64,000 bases of DNA, from contig NZ_JYIJ01000014.1 in NCBI RefSeq assembly GCF_001543895.1, positions 248,001-312,000 of the forward strand, read 5' to 3'. Positions 42,940 through 50,704 of the stretch are shown here, piece after piece (position 1 is the first letter of the stretch; every line of letters starts with the position of its first letter). The position numbers and the translations under genes were made by a program. The DNA is from Carbonactinospora thermoautotrophica (lineage in GTDB: Bacteria; Actinomycetota; Actinomycetes; Streptomycetales; Carbonactinosporaceae). The notes beneath the pieces were generated by a model that was given only the letters and a program-made list of their open reading frames with translations, searched no databases and had not been told where the DNA came from.

Positions 42940-43562
42940 GCGACGGGCTGGACATCCTGCGCCGCTTCACCCGGCCCCCGCCCCGGGTGCGGCCGGGGGA
43001 GCGGTGCGAGATGTGCGGGGAGCCGCTCGGTGAGGAGCACCCGCACGTGGTCGACGTCGAGCAGCGCGGGCTGCTGTGCACGTGCCGCCCCTGCTACCTG
43101 CTGTTCAGCAATCCCGGGGCGAGCCGGGGCCGGTACCGGGCCGTCCCGGACCGCTACCGCTACGATGCGGCCTTCGCGCTCACCGACGCGCAGTGGGACG
43201 AGCTGCAGATCCCCGTCGGCATGGCGTTCTTCCTGATCAACTCCGCACTGGAGCGGGTCATCGCCTTCTACCCCAGCCCGGCCGGGGCGACCGAAAGCCG
43301 GCTCCCGCTCGCCACCTGGCAGGCCGTCGCCGGCGCGAACGTGCTGGCGGCCGAGCTGGAACCGGACGTGGAGGCCCTCCTCGTCCGCCGCCGCGAAGGC
43401 GGGTACGAGTCCTACCTGGTGCCGGTCGACGCCTGCTACGAGCTGGTGGGGCGCATCCGGTTGCACTGGCGCGGCTTCGACGGCGGCACGCAGGCGCACA
43501 CCGAGATCGACCGGTTCTTCGCGCGGCTACGCGAGCGCAGCCGCAAGGAGGGAGCACCATGA
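42936..43562 (+). CDS. DUF5947-type hydrogenase accessory protein
   Basis: 208 residues starting at GTG 42936 and overlapping the previous stop (GTGA). The N-terminus carries a zinc-ribbon-like set, CEMCGEPLGEEHPHVVD (~25-41) and CTCRPCYLLF (~50-59). The following ~150 residues (YDAAFALTDAQWDELQIPVGMAFFL, RVIAFYPSPAGATES) form an alpha/beta domain of unknown function. Genes of this type are, to my knowledge, found mainly beside group 1h hydrogenases. A structural or maturation role is likely, but the reaction is unknown. Confidence 0.8.
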   Translation: MSDGLDILRRFTRPPPRVRPGERCEMCGEPLGEEHPHVVDVEQRGLLCTCRPCYLLFSNPGASRGRYRAVPDRYRYDAAFALTDAQWDELQIPVGMAFFLINSALERVIAFYPSPAGATESRLPLATWQAVAGANVLAAELEPDVEALLVRRREGGYESYLVPVDACYELVGRIRLHWRGFDGGTQAHTEIDRFFARLRERSRKEGAP

Positions 43563-44200
43563 CCGGGCTGTCGTTCGCCTGCACCGGGGCCGCCCCCGAA
43601 CGGTACGCGGCCGCACCGACCCTGGTGTTCGACCTGCGCGTCACCGAAGAAAGCGGGGAGCGCGTGCACGCCCTCGCGCTGCGCTGCCAGATCCGCATCG
43701 AGCCGCAGCGCCGCACCTATGAGACGGCCGAGGCCGAGGGGCTGCTCGACCTGTTCGGCGAACCAGCCCGCTGGGGTGACACCCTCAAGCCGCTGCAGTT
43801 CACCACGGTGCCGCTGATGGTGCCCGGGTTCTCGGGCGAGACCGAGGTGGGGCTGCCGGTGCCCGTCACCTACGACCTGGAGGTCGCCGCGGGCAAGTAC
43901 TTCCAAGCGCTGCGGGACGGGGAGGTCCCTTTGCTGCTGCTGTTCTCGGGCACCGTCTTCTACCAGGGCGCCGCCGGTCTTCAAGTCGAGCAGGTGCCCT
44001 GGGACCGGGAGGCCCGCTACCGGCTGCCGGTCGCCGTGTGGCGGGAACTGATCGACCTGCGCTTCCCCAACTCCGGGTGGCTGCGGCTGTCCCGCGACAC
44101 CCTGGACGCGCTGCACCGGGTCAAAGCCCGCCGCGCCCTGCCCACCTGGGAACACGCGATCGAGTACCTGCTCAAGCAGGCGGGGGAGGAGACGCCGTGA
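43559..44200 (+). CDS. DUF6084-type hydrogenase accessory protein
   Basis: 213 residues, overlapping its neighbours at both ends by ATGA and GTGA. It is a soluble, mainly beta-strand protein: LVFDLRVTEESGERVHALALRCQIRIEPQRR, PLQFTTVPLMVPGFSGETEVGLPVPVTYDLEV, then a C-terminal helical part (LRLSRDTLDALHRVKARRALPTW). The repeated strand pattern suggests a beta-sandwich. No metal motif is visible. Strict translational coupling with its neighbours implies that it works in a complex with them. Confidence 0.8.
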   Translation: MTGLSFACTGAAPERYAAAPTLVFDLRVTEESGERVHALALRCQIRIEPQRRTYETAEAEGLLDLFGEPARWGDTLKPLQFTTVPLMVPGFSGETEVGLPVPVTYDLEVAAGKYFQALRDGEVPLLLLFSGTVFYQGAAGLQVEQVPWDREARYRLPVAVWRELIDLRFPNSGWLRLSRDTLDALHRVKARRALPTWEHAIEYLLKQAGEETP

Positions 44201-45543
44201 CGGGCGAGGTCGGGCCGGAGGTGACTGCGCTGGAGGAGACGCTGGAGGAGGCGCGCAAGGTCGCCGACGCGGTGCTGTACGAGGGGTACGTGCTGTACCC
44301 CTACCGCGCCTCGGCGCACAAGAACCAGTTGCGCTGGCAGTTCGGCGTGCTGGCCCCGCCCGCGTACGCCGAGGAGCGGTCGGCGGCCCGCACCGAGTGC
44401 CTGCTGGAGCCGGGCGGAGGCGAGCTGACCGTGTGGGTGCGCTTCCTGCAGGTGGTGCGGCGCGCGGTCGAGGAGGCGACCGGCGACGGCTTCCGCGCGG
44501 TGCCGGGACTGGAGGTGGACGGCCGGCCGCTGCTGCCCTGGGAGGAGGCACGCACGGTCGAGGTCACCGCCCGCGTCCCGGTGGCGACGCTGCTCCCCAC
44601 CGGGCAGGTCGTGCCGATCGACGTGCCCGGCGGGCAGGAGTACCAGGCCGTCACCGACGCCTCGGGCACGGTCCGGGCCCGGCTGGTCCGCACCCGCTGG
44701 CCGCTGCGCGGGGAGATCCGGGTGTCCGCGCAGCCCCTGCCAGGGCCGTACGAGGCGCTGCGGCTGCGCGTGGAGGTGGAAAACCGCACCGACACCCCGG
44801 ACGTGCCCGGCCGGGACGAGGCGCTGCGCCACGCGCTGCTCGCCCAGCACACGCTGCTGGCGGTCACCGACGGGGTGTTCCTGTCCCTGCTGGACCCGCC
44901 CGAGTGGGCCAGGCCGGCCGCCGAGGCGTGCCGCAACGACGGCACCTGGCCGGTCCTGGTGGGGCCGCCCGAGCGGCCCCGGGTGGTGCTGTCCACACCG
45001 ATCATCCTCGAGGACTTCCCGCGGGTGGCCCCTGAAAGCCCCGGCGACCTGTACGACGCCACGGAGATCGACGAGATCCTCACGCTGCGGACCATGGCGC
45101 TCACCGAGGAGGAGAAACGCGAGGCCCGCGCCACCGACGAGCGCGCCGCCCAGGTCATCGAGCAGACCGACCAGTTGCCGCCGGAGGTGCTGGAACGGCT
45201 CCACGGCGCCGTGCGGTACCTGCGCCAGGCCGGCGAGCGCCCCCGCACGCCCTGGTGGGACCCGGGCGCGGACCGCTCGGTCTCGCCGCAGACCGACAGC
45301 CTGGTGATCTCAGGTGTGCGGGTGGCCCGCGGCAGCCGGGTGCTGCTGCGCCCCGGGCGGCGCCGGGCCGACGCCCAGGACATGTTCCTGGCCGGGCGCG
45401 TCGCCGTGGTGCAGGGGGTGTTCCACGACGTGGACGACGTCACCTATCTCGCGGTGACCCTCGAGGACGACCCGGCCGCCGAACTGGAGATCGCCCAGGG
45501 TCGGTTCCGCTACTACCTGCCGGAGGAGGTGGAGCCGCTATGA
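44197..45543 (+). CDS. Hypothetical 448-residue protein of the hydrogenase operon
   Basis: 448 residues, starting at GTG 44197 (overlap GTGA) and overlapping the protease gene at its end. The N-terminal part reads DAVLYEGYVLYPYRASAHKNQLRWQFGVLAPP (~26-57), then a mixed alpha/beta body (PIDVPGGQEYQAVTDASG, LRLRVEVENRTDTP, STPIILEDFPRVAPESPGDLYDATEIDEIL). A C-terminal beta-barrel-like segment (VRVARGSRVLLRPGRRRADAQDMFLAGRVAVVQGVFHDVDD) resembles the small barrel of HypC or electron-transfer adaptor folds. I do not recognise a named domain. It is expected to be part of the same complex as the two preceding proteins. Confidence 0.8.
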   Translation: MTGEVGPEVTALEETLEEARKVADAVLYEGYVLYPYRASAHKNQLRWQFGVLAPPAYAEERSAARTECLLEPGGGELTVWVRFLQVVRRAVEEATGDGFRAVPGLEVDGRPLLPWEEARTVEVTARVPVATLLPTGQVVPIDVPGGQEYQAVTDASGTVRARLVRTRWPLRGEIRVSAQPLPGPYEALRLRVEVENRTDTPDVPGRDEALRHALLAQHTLLAVTDGVFLSLLDPPEWARPAAEACRNDGTWPVLVGPPERPRVVLSTPIILEDFPRVAPESPGDLYDATEIDEILTLRTMALTEEEKREARATDERAAQVIEQTDQLPPEVLERLHGAVRYLRQAGERPRTPWWDPGADRSVSPQTDSLVISGVRVARGSRVLLRPGRRRADAQDMFLAGRVAVVQGVFHDVDDVTYLAVTLEDDPAAELEIAQGRFRYYLPEEVEPL

Positions 45544-46046
45544 CACCGCGGCTGCTGGTGGCCGGGGTCGGCAACGTGTTCCTCAGCGACGACGCGTTCG
45601 GGGTCGAGGTGGCCCGGCGGCTGGCCGCCCGGCCGCCGCGCCCCGGGGTGGAGGTGGCCGACTACGGGATCCGGGGGGTCCACCTGGCCTACCAGCTCCT
45701 GGACGGGTACGACGCGCTGATCCTCCTCGACGCCACACCCCTGGGCGGCGCCCCCGGGACGCTGTACGTGATCGAACCCCGGGAGCAGCCCCCGCAGGCG
45801 GTGGTGCACGACGCGCACAGCATGGAGCCCGGATCGGTGCTCGCCCTCCTCGACGCGCTCGGGGCGCGGGTCGGCCGGGTGGTCGTCGTCGGCTGCGAGC
45901 CGGCGCGCCTGGAGGAGGGGATGGGGCTCAGCGACCCGGTCGCCGCCGCCGTGCCAGACGCGGTGGACCTGGTCGCCGAGCTGATCGAGGAGTGTTTGCA
46001 GACCGCGGGGCAGGAGGCCCCGCGGCCAGGACCGCGAAGGAAGTGA
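45540..46046 (+). CDS. Hydrogenase maturation protease (HyaD/HoxM family)
   Basis: A 168-residue Ni-dependent endopeptidase that trims the C-terminus of the large subunit after Ni insertion. The family motif GVGNVFLSDDAFGVEVARRL (~8-27) holds the first metal-binding Asp. The second Asp is in ALILLDATPLGG (~57-68) and the His in VVHDAHSMEPGSVLALL (~86-102). ATG 45540 overlaps the preceding stop (ATGA). Its target should be HhyL, encoded 3.5 kb upstream in the same array. Confidence 0.93.
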   Translation: MTPRLLVAGVGNVFLSDDAFGVEVARRLAARPPRPGVEVADYGIRGVHLAYQLLDGYDALILLDATPLGGAPGTLYVIEPREQPPQAVVHDAHSMEPGSVLALLDALGARVGRVVVVGCEPARLEEGMGLSDPVAAAVPDAVDLVAELIEECLQTAGQEAPRPGPRRK

Positions 46047-46156
46047 TGGCGATGGTCGTCCGGCTCGTGCTGTGGGGAGCGCTGCTGGGGATCGGCGCCG
46101 TGGTCGCCGCGACGTACCGCGACATCGCCCGCTACCTGCGCATGCGCAGGATGTGA
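46046..46156 (+). CDS. Tiny membrane protein (DUF6893-like, 36 aa)
   Basis: A 36-codon gene whose ATG (46046) shares its A with the protease stop codon (TGATG). The product is one hydrophobic helix (VVRLVLWGALLGIGAVVAA) followed by a basic tail (TYRDIARYLRMRRM). The TGATG coupling and clean membrane-helix-plus-basic-end pattern argue for a real protein, probably an inner-membrane peptide. Since the group 1h small subunit has no membrane anchor of its own, this peptide may attach the complex to the membrane. That role is an inference. Confidence 0.75.
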   Translation: MAMVVRLVLWGALLGIGAVVAATYRDIARYLRMRRM

Positions 46157-46196
46157 CCCGCCCGGGTCGGGTGGGCGGCTGGTGAGGAGGCCGGAC

Positions 46197-46553
46197 ATGC
46201 ACGAGGTAGGGCTGTGCGAGGCGATCCTCGACGCGGTCGAGCGGCGCGCCGCGGGCCGCCCGGTGCGGGCGGTCAAGGTACGCGTCGGCGCGCTGCACCG
46301 GGTCGTGGACTCGGCCATGGACAGCGCGTTCGCGATGGTGGCCACCGGCACGGTCGCCGAGCACGCGCGTATCGACCTGGTCGTCATCCCGGTGCGGTGC
46401 CGCTGCCCAGAGTGCGGGGCGCAGACCGAGGCCGAGGAGATGGTCGCGGTGTGCCCGCGGTGCGGGGCCACCGGGATGGAGCTGTTGTCCGGCGATGAGC
46501 TGCTGCTGGAGTCGATCACGCTCGCACCGGGCCGTCACGAGGAAGGGGCCTGA
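46197..46553 (+). CDS. hypA: Hydrogenase nickel incorporation protein HypA
   Basis: A 118-residue Ni metallochaperone. The N-terminal MHEVGL supplies His2, the Ni ligand. The zinc site is CRCPECGAQTEAEE...CPRCGATG (~68-90). GAGGAGG lies 6 nt before ATG 46197. No hypB (the GTPase partner) occurs in this window. It begins a second sub-cluster of the array (hypA-C-D-E), 40 bp after the tiny membrane protein. Confidence 0.95.
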   Translation: MHEVGLCEAILDAVERRAAGRPVRAVKVRVGALHRVVDSAMDSAFAMVATGTVAEHARIDLVVIPVRCRCPECGAQTEAEEMVAVCPRCGATGMELLSGDELLLESITLAPGRHEEGA

Positions 46554-46555
46554 CC

Positions 46556-46828
46556 ATGTGCCTGGGAATCCCGGGGGAAGTCATCGAGATCGTCGAGGAG
46601 ACCCCCGATCTGGCCCGGGTGAACGTCGCCGGCGTGCGGCGGGCCATCAACATCGGCCTGCTGCAGGGCCAGGAGCTGAACCCGGGCGACTGGGTGCTCA
46701 TCCACGTCGGCTTCGCGCTGTCGAAGATCGACGAGGACGAGGCCAAGGCCGCCCTCGCGTTTTTGGAGGACATCGGCCAGGCCTACGCCGAGGAGCTGAA
46801 GGCCCTCCAGCAGTCCAACATCACCTGA
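46556..46828 (+). CDS. hypC: HypC/HupF hydrogenase maturation chaperone
   Basis: A 90-residue chaperone that carries the Fe(CN)2CO unit with HypD. It has the canonical MCLGIPGEVIEI start, so Cys2 is the Fe-binding residue after Met removal. LNPGDWVLIHVGFALSKIDEDEA (~42-64) is the family-typical middle, followed by a helical tail. It starts 2 bp after hypA. A second, divergent HypC-like gene lies at 50459 on the other strand. Confidence 0.96.
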   Translation: MCLGIPGEVIEIVEETPDLARVNVAGVRRAINIGLLQGQELNPGDWVLIHVGFALSKIDEDEAKAALAFLEDIGQAYAEELKALQQSNIT

Positions 46829-46867
46829 CCGCGCCCGCGGGAAGGGACCCGCGGGAAGGGAGGAGCC

Positions 46868-47995
46868 GTGCGTTTCGTCGACGAGTTCCGCGACGCGGAC
46901 AAGGCCCGTGCGCTCGCCGCGCAGATCACCGCCTTGTGCGAGCCGGGCCGGCACTACAAGTTCATGGAGGTCTGCGGCGGCCACACGCACACGATCTACA
47001 AGCACGGGCTGGAGGACTACCTGCCGGAAAGCATCACGCTCGTCCACGGCCCAGGCTGCCCGGTCTGCGTCATCCCGATGGGCCGCGTGGACGACGCCAT
47101 CGCGATCGCCCAGACCCCTGGGGTGATCATGACCTCGTTCGGGGACATGATGCGGGTGCCCGGGGGCCGGGGATCGTTCTTCGACGCCAAGGCGGCTGGT
47201 GCGGACATCCGCATGGTGTACTCGCCGCTGGACGCCTTGAAGATCGCCCGCAAGAACCCGGACAAGCAGGTCGTCTTCATGGCGATCGGTTTTGAGACCA
47301 CCGCGCCGTCGACCGCGATGACGGTGCTGCGGGCAGCGGCTGAGGGGATCGAGAACTTCTCGATCTTCTGCAACCACGTGACGATCATCCCGGCGATCAA
47401 GGCGATCCTGGACTCTCCGGACCTGCGCCTGGACGGCTTCATCGGCCCCGGTCACGTCTCCACGGTGATCGGTTGCCGGCCGTATGAGTTCATCGCCCGC
47501 GACTACGGCAAGCCGCTGGTCGTCGCCGGGTTCGAGCCGCTGGACATCCTGCAGTCGATCTACATGATCCTCGAACAGCTCGCCGAGGGCCGGTGCGAGG
47601 TGGAAAACCAGTACACCCGCGTGGTGCCCTGGCAGGGCAACCGCAAGGCGCTGGAGGTCATCGGCGAGGTCATGGAGCTGCGGCCGTACTTCGAGTGGCG
47701 CGGGCTCGGCTTCATCTCCCACTCCGCGCTGCGGGTGCGCGAAGGCTACGCCGCCTACGACGCCGAGCGGATCTTCCCCGTGCCCGGCGTGCGGGTCGCC
47801 GACCCCAAGGCGTGCCAGTGCGGTGAGGTACTCAAAGGCGTGCTCAAGCCGTGGGAGTGCAAGGTGTTCGGGACCGCGTGCACCCCGGAGACGCCGATCG
47901 GCACCTGCATGGTGTCCGCAGAAGGCGCCTGCGCCGCGTACTACAACTTCGGCCGCTTCACCCGGGAGCGGGTCAAGGAGGCGACGCGGACATGA
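46868..47995 (+). CDS. hypD: Hydrogenase maturation protein HypD
   Basis: A 375-residue scaffold on which Fe(CN)2CO is assembled, working with HypC and HypE. The conserved motifs are KFMEVCGGHTHTIYKHGLED (~31-50), GPGCPVCVIPMGRVD (~61-75), FETTAPSTA, GFIGPGHVSTVIG, and the C-terminal 4Fe-4S cysteines in ACQCGEVLKGVLKPWECKVFG, CTPETPIGTCMVSAEGACAAYY (~318-362). GAGG lies just before GTG 46868. It overlaps hypE by 4 bp. Confidence 0.96.
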   Translation: MRFVDEFRDADKARALAAQITALCEPGRHYKFMEVCGGHTHTIYKHGLEDYLPESITLVHGPGCPVCVIPMGRVDDAIAIAQTPGVIMTSFGDMMRVPGGRGSFFDAKAAGADIRMVYSPLDALKIARKNPDKQVVFMAIGFETTAPSTAMTVLRAAAEGIENFSIFCNHVTIIPAIKAILDSPDLRLDGFIGPGHVSTVIGCRPYEFIARDYGKPLVVAGFEPLDILQSIYMILEQLAEGRCEVENQYTRVVPWQGNRKALEVIGEVMELRPYFEWRGLGFISHSALRVREGYAAYDAERIFPVPGVRVADPKACQCGEVLKGVLKPWECKVFGTACTPETPIGTCMVSAEGACAAYYNFGRFTRERVKEATRT

Positions 47996-49158
47996 CCACC
48001 TCCGACCCCTCGACGTCCGCGGAGTGGGCCGAGCGGGCGGTGCGGGAGTCGCTGCACGAGCACGGCCGCGAACCCGGACAAGAGCACCTGGGCCGGGAGG
48101 AGCAGGTGCTGCGGCGCATCGAGAAGGCGCGCCGCCGCAAGCCCCGGATCACCGAGGAGCGCATCACGCTCGCCCACGGCTCCGGCGGCAAGGCCACCCA
48201 CACCCTGATCGACGCGGTGTTCCTGGAGGCGTTCCGCAACCCGCTGCTGGAGCCCCTGGAGGACGGGGCGGTCCTGTCGGTCCACGGCTCCCGGCTGGTG
48301 TTCACAACCGACTCGTTCGTGGTCGCGCCCCTGTTCTTCCCCGGCGGCGACATCGGGGACCTGGCCGTCAACGGCACCGTGAACGACCTGGCCGTGTGCG
48401 GGGCCCGGCCGCTGTATCTTTCGGCCGGGTTCATCCTGGAGGAGGGCTTCGAAGTCGCCGCCCTGCAGCGGATCGTCGCCTCCATGGCACGCGCCGCCGA
48501 GGCGGCCGGGGTGCAGGTCGTGACCGGCGACACCAAGGTGGTGCAGCGCGGCAAGGCCGACGGCTGCTACGTGAACACCGCCGGGGTCGGCGTCCTGGAC
48601 CGCCCGGTCAGCCTGAGCGCGGCGGCTGCCCGCCCCGGGGACGCCGTGATCGTCTCCGGTCCCATCGGCGAACACGGCATCACGATCATGTTGGCCCGCG
48701 GGGAACTGGACATCGAGACCGACCTGGTGTCGGACACCGCGCCCGTGCACGAGCTGGTGCGCGGCCTGCTGGACGCCGTCCCCGGCGTCCGGGCGCTGCG
48801 TGACGCCACCCGCGGCGGGGTGGCGACGATCCTCAACGAGGTCGCCGCCGCCTCCGGGGTCGCGGTCGTCGTCGAGGAGGACGCCGTCCCGGTCCGGCCC
48901 GAGGTGGTGGGCGCCTGCGAGCTGCTCGGCATCGACCCGCTGTACGTCGCCTGCGAGGGCCGGTTCGTGGCCGTCGTCGACGGCGGGCAGGCCGACCGGG
49001 CGCTGCAGGTGCTGCGACGTCACCCGCTGGGCGAGGGCGCCGCCGTGATCGGCCGGATCAAGGACGACCCGCCCGGCCTGGTGCTGCTCAAGACCGTTTT
49101 CGGCGGCACCCGGATCGTCGACATGCTCGTCGGCGACCCGCTGCCGCGTATCTGCTGA
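47992..49158 (+). CDS. hypE: Hydrogenase maturation protein HypE, with N-terminal extension
   Basis: Dehydrates the thiocarboxamide on its C-terminal Cys to thiocyanate, the cyanide source for the active site. It has 388 residues, ~45 more than usual: residues 1-50 are a charged helical extension (EWAERAVRESLHEHGREPGQ) before the normal start ERITLAHGSGGKATH. ATP and core motifs are TTDSFVVAPLFFPGGDIGDLAVNGTVNDLAVCGA (~103-136), VTGDTKVV, RDATRGGVATILNE and EGRFVAVVDG. The C-terminus is PRIC, with the essential terminal Cys. ATGA overlap with hypD. HypF, which charges HypE, is not in this window. Confidence 0.96.
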   Translation: MTTSDPSTSAEWAERAVRESLHEHGREPGQEHLGREEQVLRRIEKARRRKPRITEERITLAHGSGGKATHTLIDAVFLEAFRNPLLEPLEDGAVLSVHGSRLVFTTDSFVVAPLFFPGGDIGDLAVNGTVNDLAVCGARPLYLSAGFILEEGFEVAALQRIVASMARAAEAAGVQVVTGDTKVVQRGKADGCYVNTAGVGVLDRPVSLSAAAARPGDAVIVSGPIGEHGITIMLARGELDIETDLVSDTAPVHELVRGLLDAVPGVRALRDATRGGVATILNEVAAASGVAVVVEEDAVPVRPEVVGACELLGIDPLYVACEGRFVAVVDGGQADRALQVLRRHPLGEGAAVIGRIKDDPPGLVLLKTVFGGTRIVDMLVGDPLPRIC

Positions 49159-49181
49159 CGTCGCGGAGGGAGGTGAACACC

Positions 49182-49607
49182 ATGACAACCGACAACCCCC
49201 GCCCCGGCGAGGAGCAGGACGCGGGCCGCTTCGAGGGCGAGGAGCAGCACGGCTGGTCCCCCGACGTCGAGGAAGGCAGCGAGGAGGCCGCCGCCGGCGG
49301 GACGAAGGCGTTCCACGCCGAGGAGGCCGGCCCGCCGGGACCGGGCCGTGAGGTCTCCGAGGCCGAGCAGGTCGGCCCCACCGAGCCCACCGGCGAGACC
49401 CCGCTCGGGGTCGGCGAGTCCATCACCCGCAGGGGCGAGGACATCGCCGAGCACGAGCACGAACCCGGCCGGGTGACCGAGGGCACCAAGGGGCCGACCG
49501 AGCGTCCGTACGGCACGTCGACCGCGGAGGACTCCACCGGGGTCGACCCGCAGGAGCCGATCGACGAGGAAAGCCCCACCCTGCCCAGCGGCGACCAGGG
49601 CGGGTGA
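49182..49607 (+). CDS. Acidic, probably disordered protein at the end of the hydrogenase array
   Basis: 141 residues, starting at ATG 49182, 7 nt after GGAGGT (an in-frame GTG at 49173 is too close). It is very rich in Glu, Gly, Pro, Asp and Thr, without hydrophobic segments (RPGEEQDAGRFEGEEQHGW, EAEQVGPTEPTGETPLGVG), and so is likely intrinsically disordered. The strong ribosome-binding site, position 23 bp after hypE and following terminator show that it belongs to the operon. The function is unknown; a hydrogenase-stabilising or scaffold role is speculative. Confidence 0.75.
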   Translation: MTTDNPRPGEEQDAGRFEGEEQHGWSPDVEEGSEEAAAGGTKAFHAEEAGPPGPGREVSEAEQVGPTEPTGETPLGVGESITRRGEDIAEHEHEPGRVTEGTKGPTERPYGTSTAEDSTGVDPQEPIDEESPTLPSGDQGG

Positions 49608-49615
49608 ACCCGGCC

Positions 49616-49651
49616 GCGCGTGACGGCCGCAGCTTCGTGATCGTCACGCGC
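49616..49651. terminator. Terminator hairpin of the hydrogenase array
   Basis: GCGCGTGACG (49616-49625) and CGTCACGCGC (49642-49651) form a perfect 10-bp stem with a 16-nt loop, beginning 8 bp after the last stop of the array and upstream of the convergent SIS operon. Confidence 0.7.
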
Positions 49652-49802
49652 GACCCGGGGCCAACCGGGTGGCACCCGGGAGTAGGCGGGTGTCCGCAGG
49701 CCACGGCCCTCCGACAGTAGCCGGCCGGGCGACCCGACGCGCGGCGGCCCTTTCGATCCGGGACCCTTTCGATCCGGCCGCGGGACCAGGTGCTGTCTAG
49801 GG

Positions 49803-50462
49803 TCAGGCCGGCGCGGCCGCGAGCGCCCGCTGGGTCAGCTCCCACAGCACGTGGTAGGCGGTGGTCTGCGCCTCCTGGATGCGGTGGACAGAAGAGGACG
49901 GCACCACGAACAGGTAGTCGATCGTGCCCGCCTCGGCCATCTTGCCGCCCTGGTAGCCGGCGAACCCGACGGTCAGCAGGCCGCGGCGGCTGGCCTCGTC
50001 GAACGCGCGCAGCACGTTCGCGGAGCCGCCGCTGGTGGACAGCCCGAGCGCGATGTCCCCTCCCCGCCCCCAGGCCGCGATCTGGCGGGCGAAGACGACC
50101 TCGAAGCCCACGTCGTTGGACAGGGCGGTGACCACGGCGATGTCGTTGGTCAGCGAGATCGCCGGCAGCGGCCGGTAGCCGGGCGCGGGACAGCAGAACA
50201 ACTGCGTCACCGCCTGGGCGTCGCTGCTGCTGCCGCCGTTGCCGAACGTGAACAGCCGCCCGCCGGCCGCGAACGACCGGGCCATCGCTTCGGCGCACTC
50301 GACCAGCAGGTCCCCGTACCGCTCAGCCATGGTCCGGCGCAGCTCGACGATCTCCTGCGCCTTCTCCTCGGTCGACCGGCGGACCTCGGCGAGCACCGCC
50401 GCCACGTCACTGTCCTTGGCGTACAAGAACGGGTACAGCGACTCGAAGCCACCCTCGCTCAT
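49803..50462 (-). CDS. SIS-domain protein (phosphoheptose isomerase GmhA-like), second copy
   Basis: A 219-residue sugar-isomerase-fold protein, last gene of a four-gene minus-strand operon. The GmhA-like phosphate loop is LFTFGNGGSSSDAQAVTQLF (~70-89), then LGLSTSGGSANVLRAFDEA (~142-160). The N-terminal helices and the EAQTTAYHVLWELTQRAL end (~198-215) are GmhA-like. The metal-binding His of true GmhA (ADAQHFAAE) is not conserved here (DAQAVTQ), so the substrate or activity may differ. ATG 50462 overlaps the HypC-like stop (ATGA). Actinobacteria lack LPS heptose, so a sedoheptulose-phosphate or other role is needed. Confidence 0.88.
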   Translation of the reverse strand: MSEGGFESLYPFLYAKDSDVAAVLAEVRRSTEEKAQEIVELRRTMAERYGDLLVECAEAMARSFAAGGRLFTFGNGGSSSDAQAVTQLFCCPAPGYRPLPAISLTNDIAVVTALSNDVGFEVVFARQIAAWGRGGDIALGLSTSGGSANVLRAFDEASRRGLLTVGFAGYQGGKMAEAGTIDYLFVVPSSSVHRIQEAQTTAYHVLWELTQRALAAAPA

Positions 50463-50704
50463 GGCGGCTCCTCCAGCACGGCGATAGCCTCCTTGGCGTG
50501 CACCAGCACCCGGTCACCGGCCTTGGCGTCCACCAAGGCGACGCTGATCTCCTCGCCGGTGTCCACCAGGGCGAGCCCGTCGTCCAGCAGTTCGGTGACG
50601 CGCACGGCCACGGCCTCGTCCGAGCAGGTCACGCACACCTCGGCGTGGCATTCGGGCGCGGCCCGGCGGCGGGGTGGGACAGCCGGGGTCGGCAAGGTGG
50701 TCAT
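50459..50704 (-). CDS. Divergent HypC-like protein of the SIS operon
   Basis: An 81-residue HypC/HupF-family protein. The core reads CVTCSDEAVAVRVTELLDDG, then ISVALVDAKAGDRVLVHAKEAIAVL, which is the HypC barrel, but preceded by a ~24-residue basic/Pro extension (LPTPAVPPRRRAAPECHAEV). There is thus no Met-Cys start, and the usual Cys2 Fe ligand is replaced by internal Cys at ~19, 24 and 27. It is coupled by 4-bp overlaps to SIS genes on both sides. It differs clearly from the canonical hypC at 46556 and is likely specialised. Confidence 0.88.
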   Translation of the reverse strand: MTTLPTPAVPPRRRAAPECHAEVCVTCSDEAVAVRVTELLDDGLALVDTGEEISVALVDAKAGDRVLVHAKEAIAVLEEPP

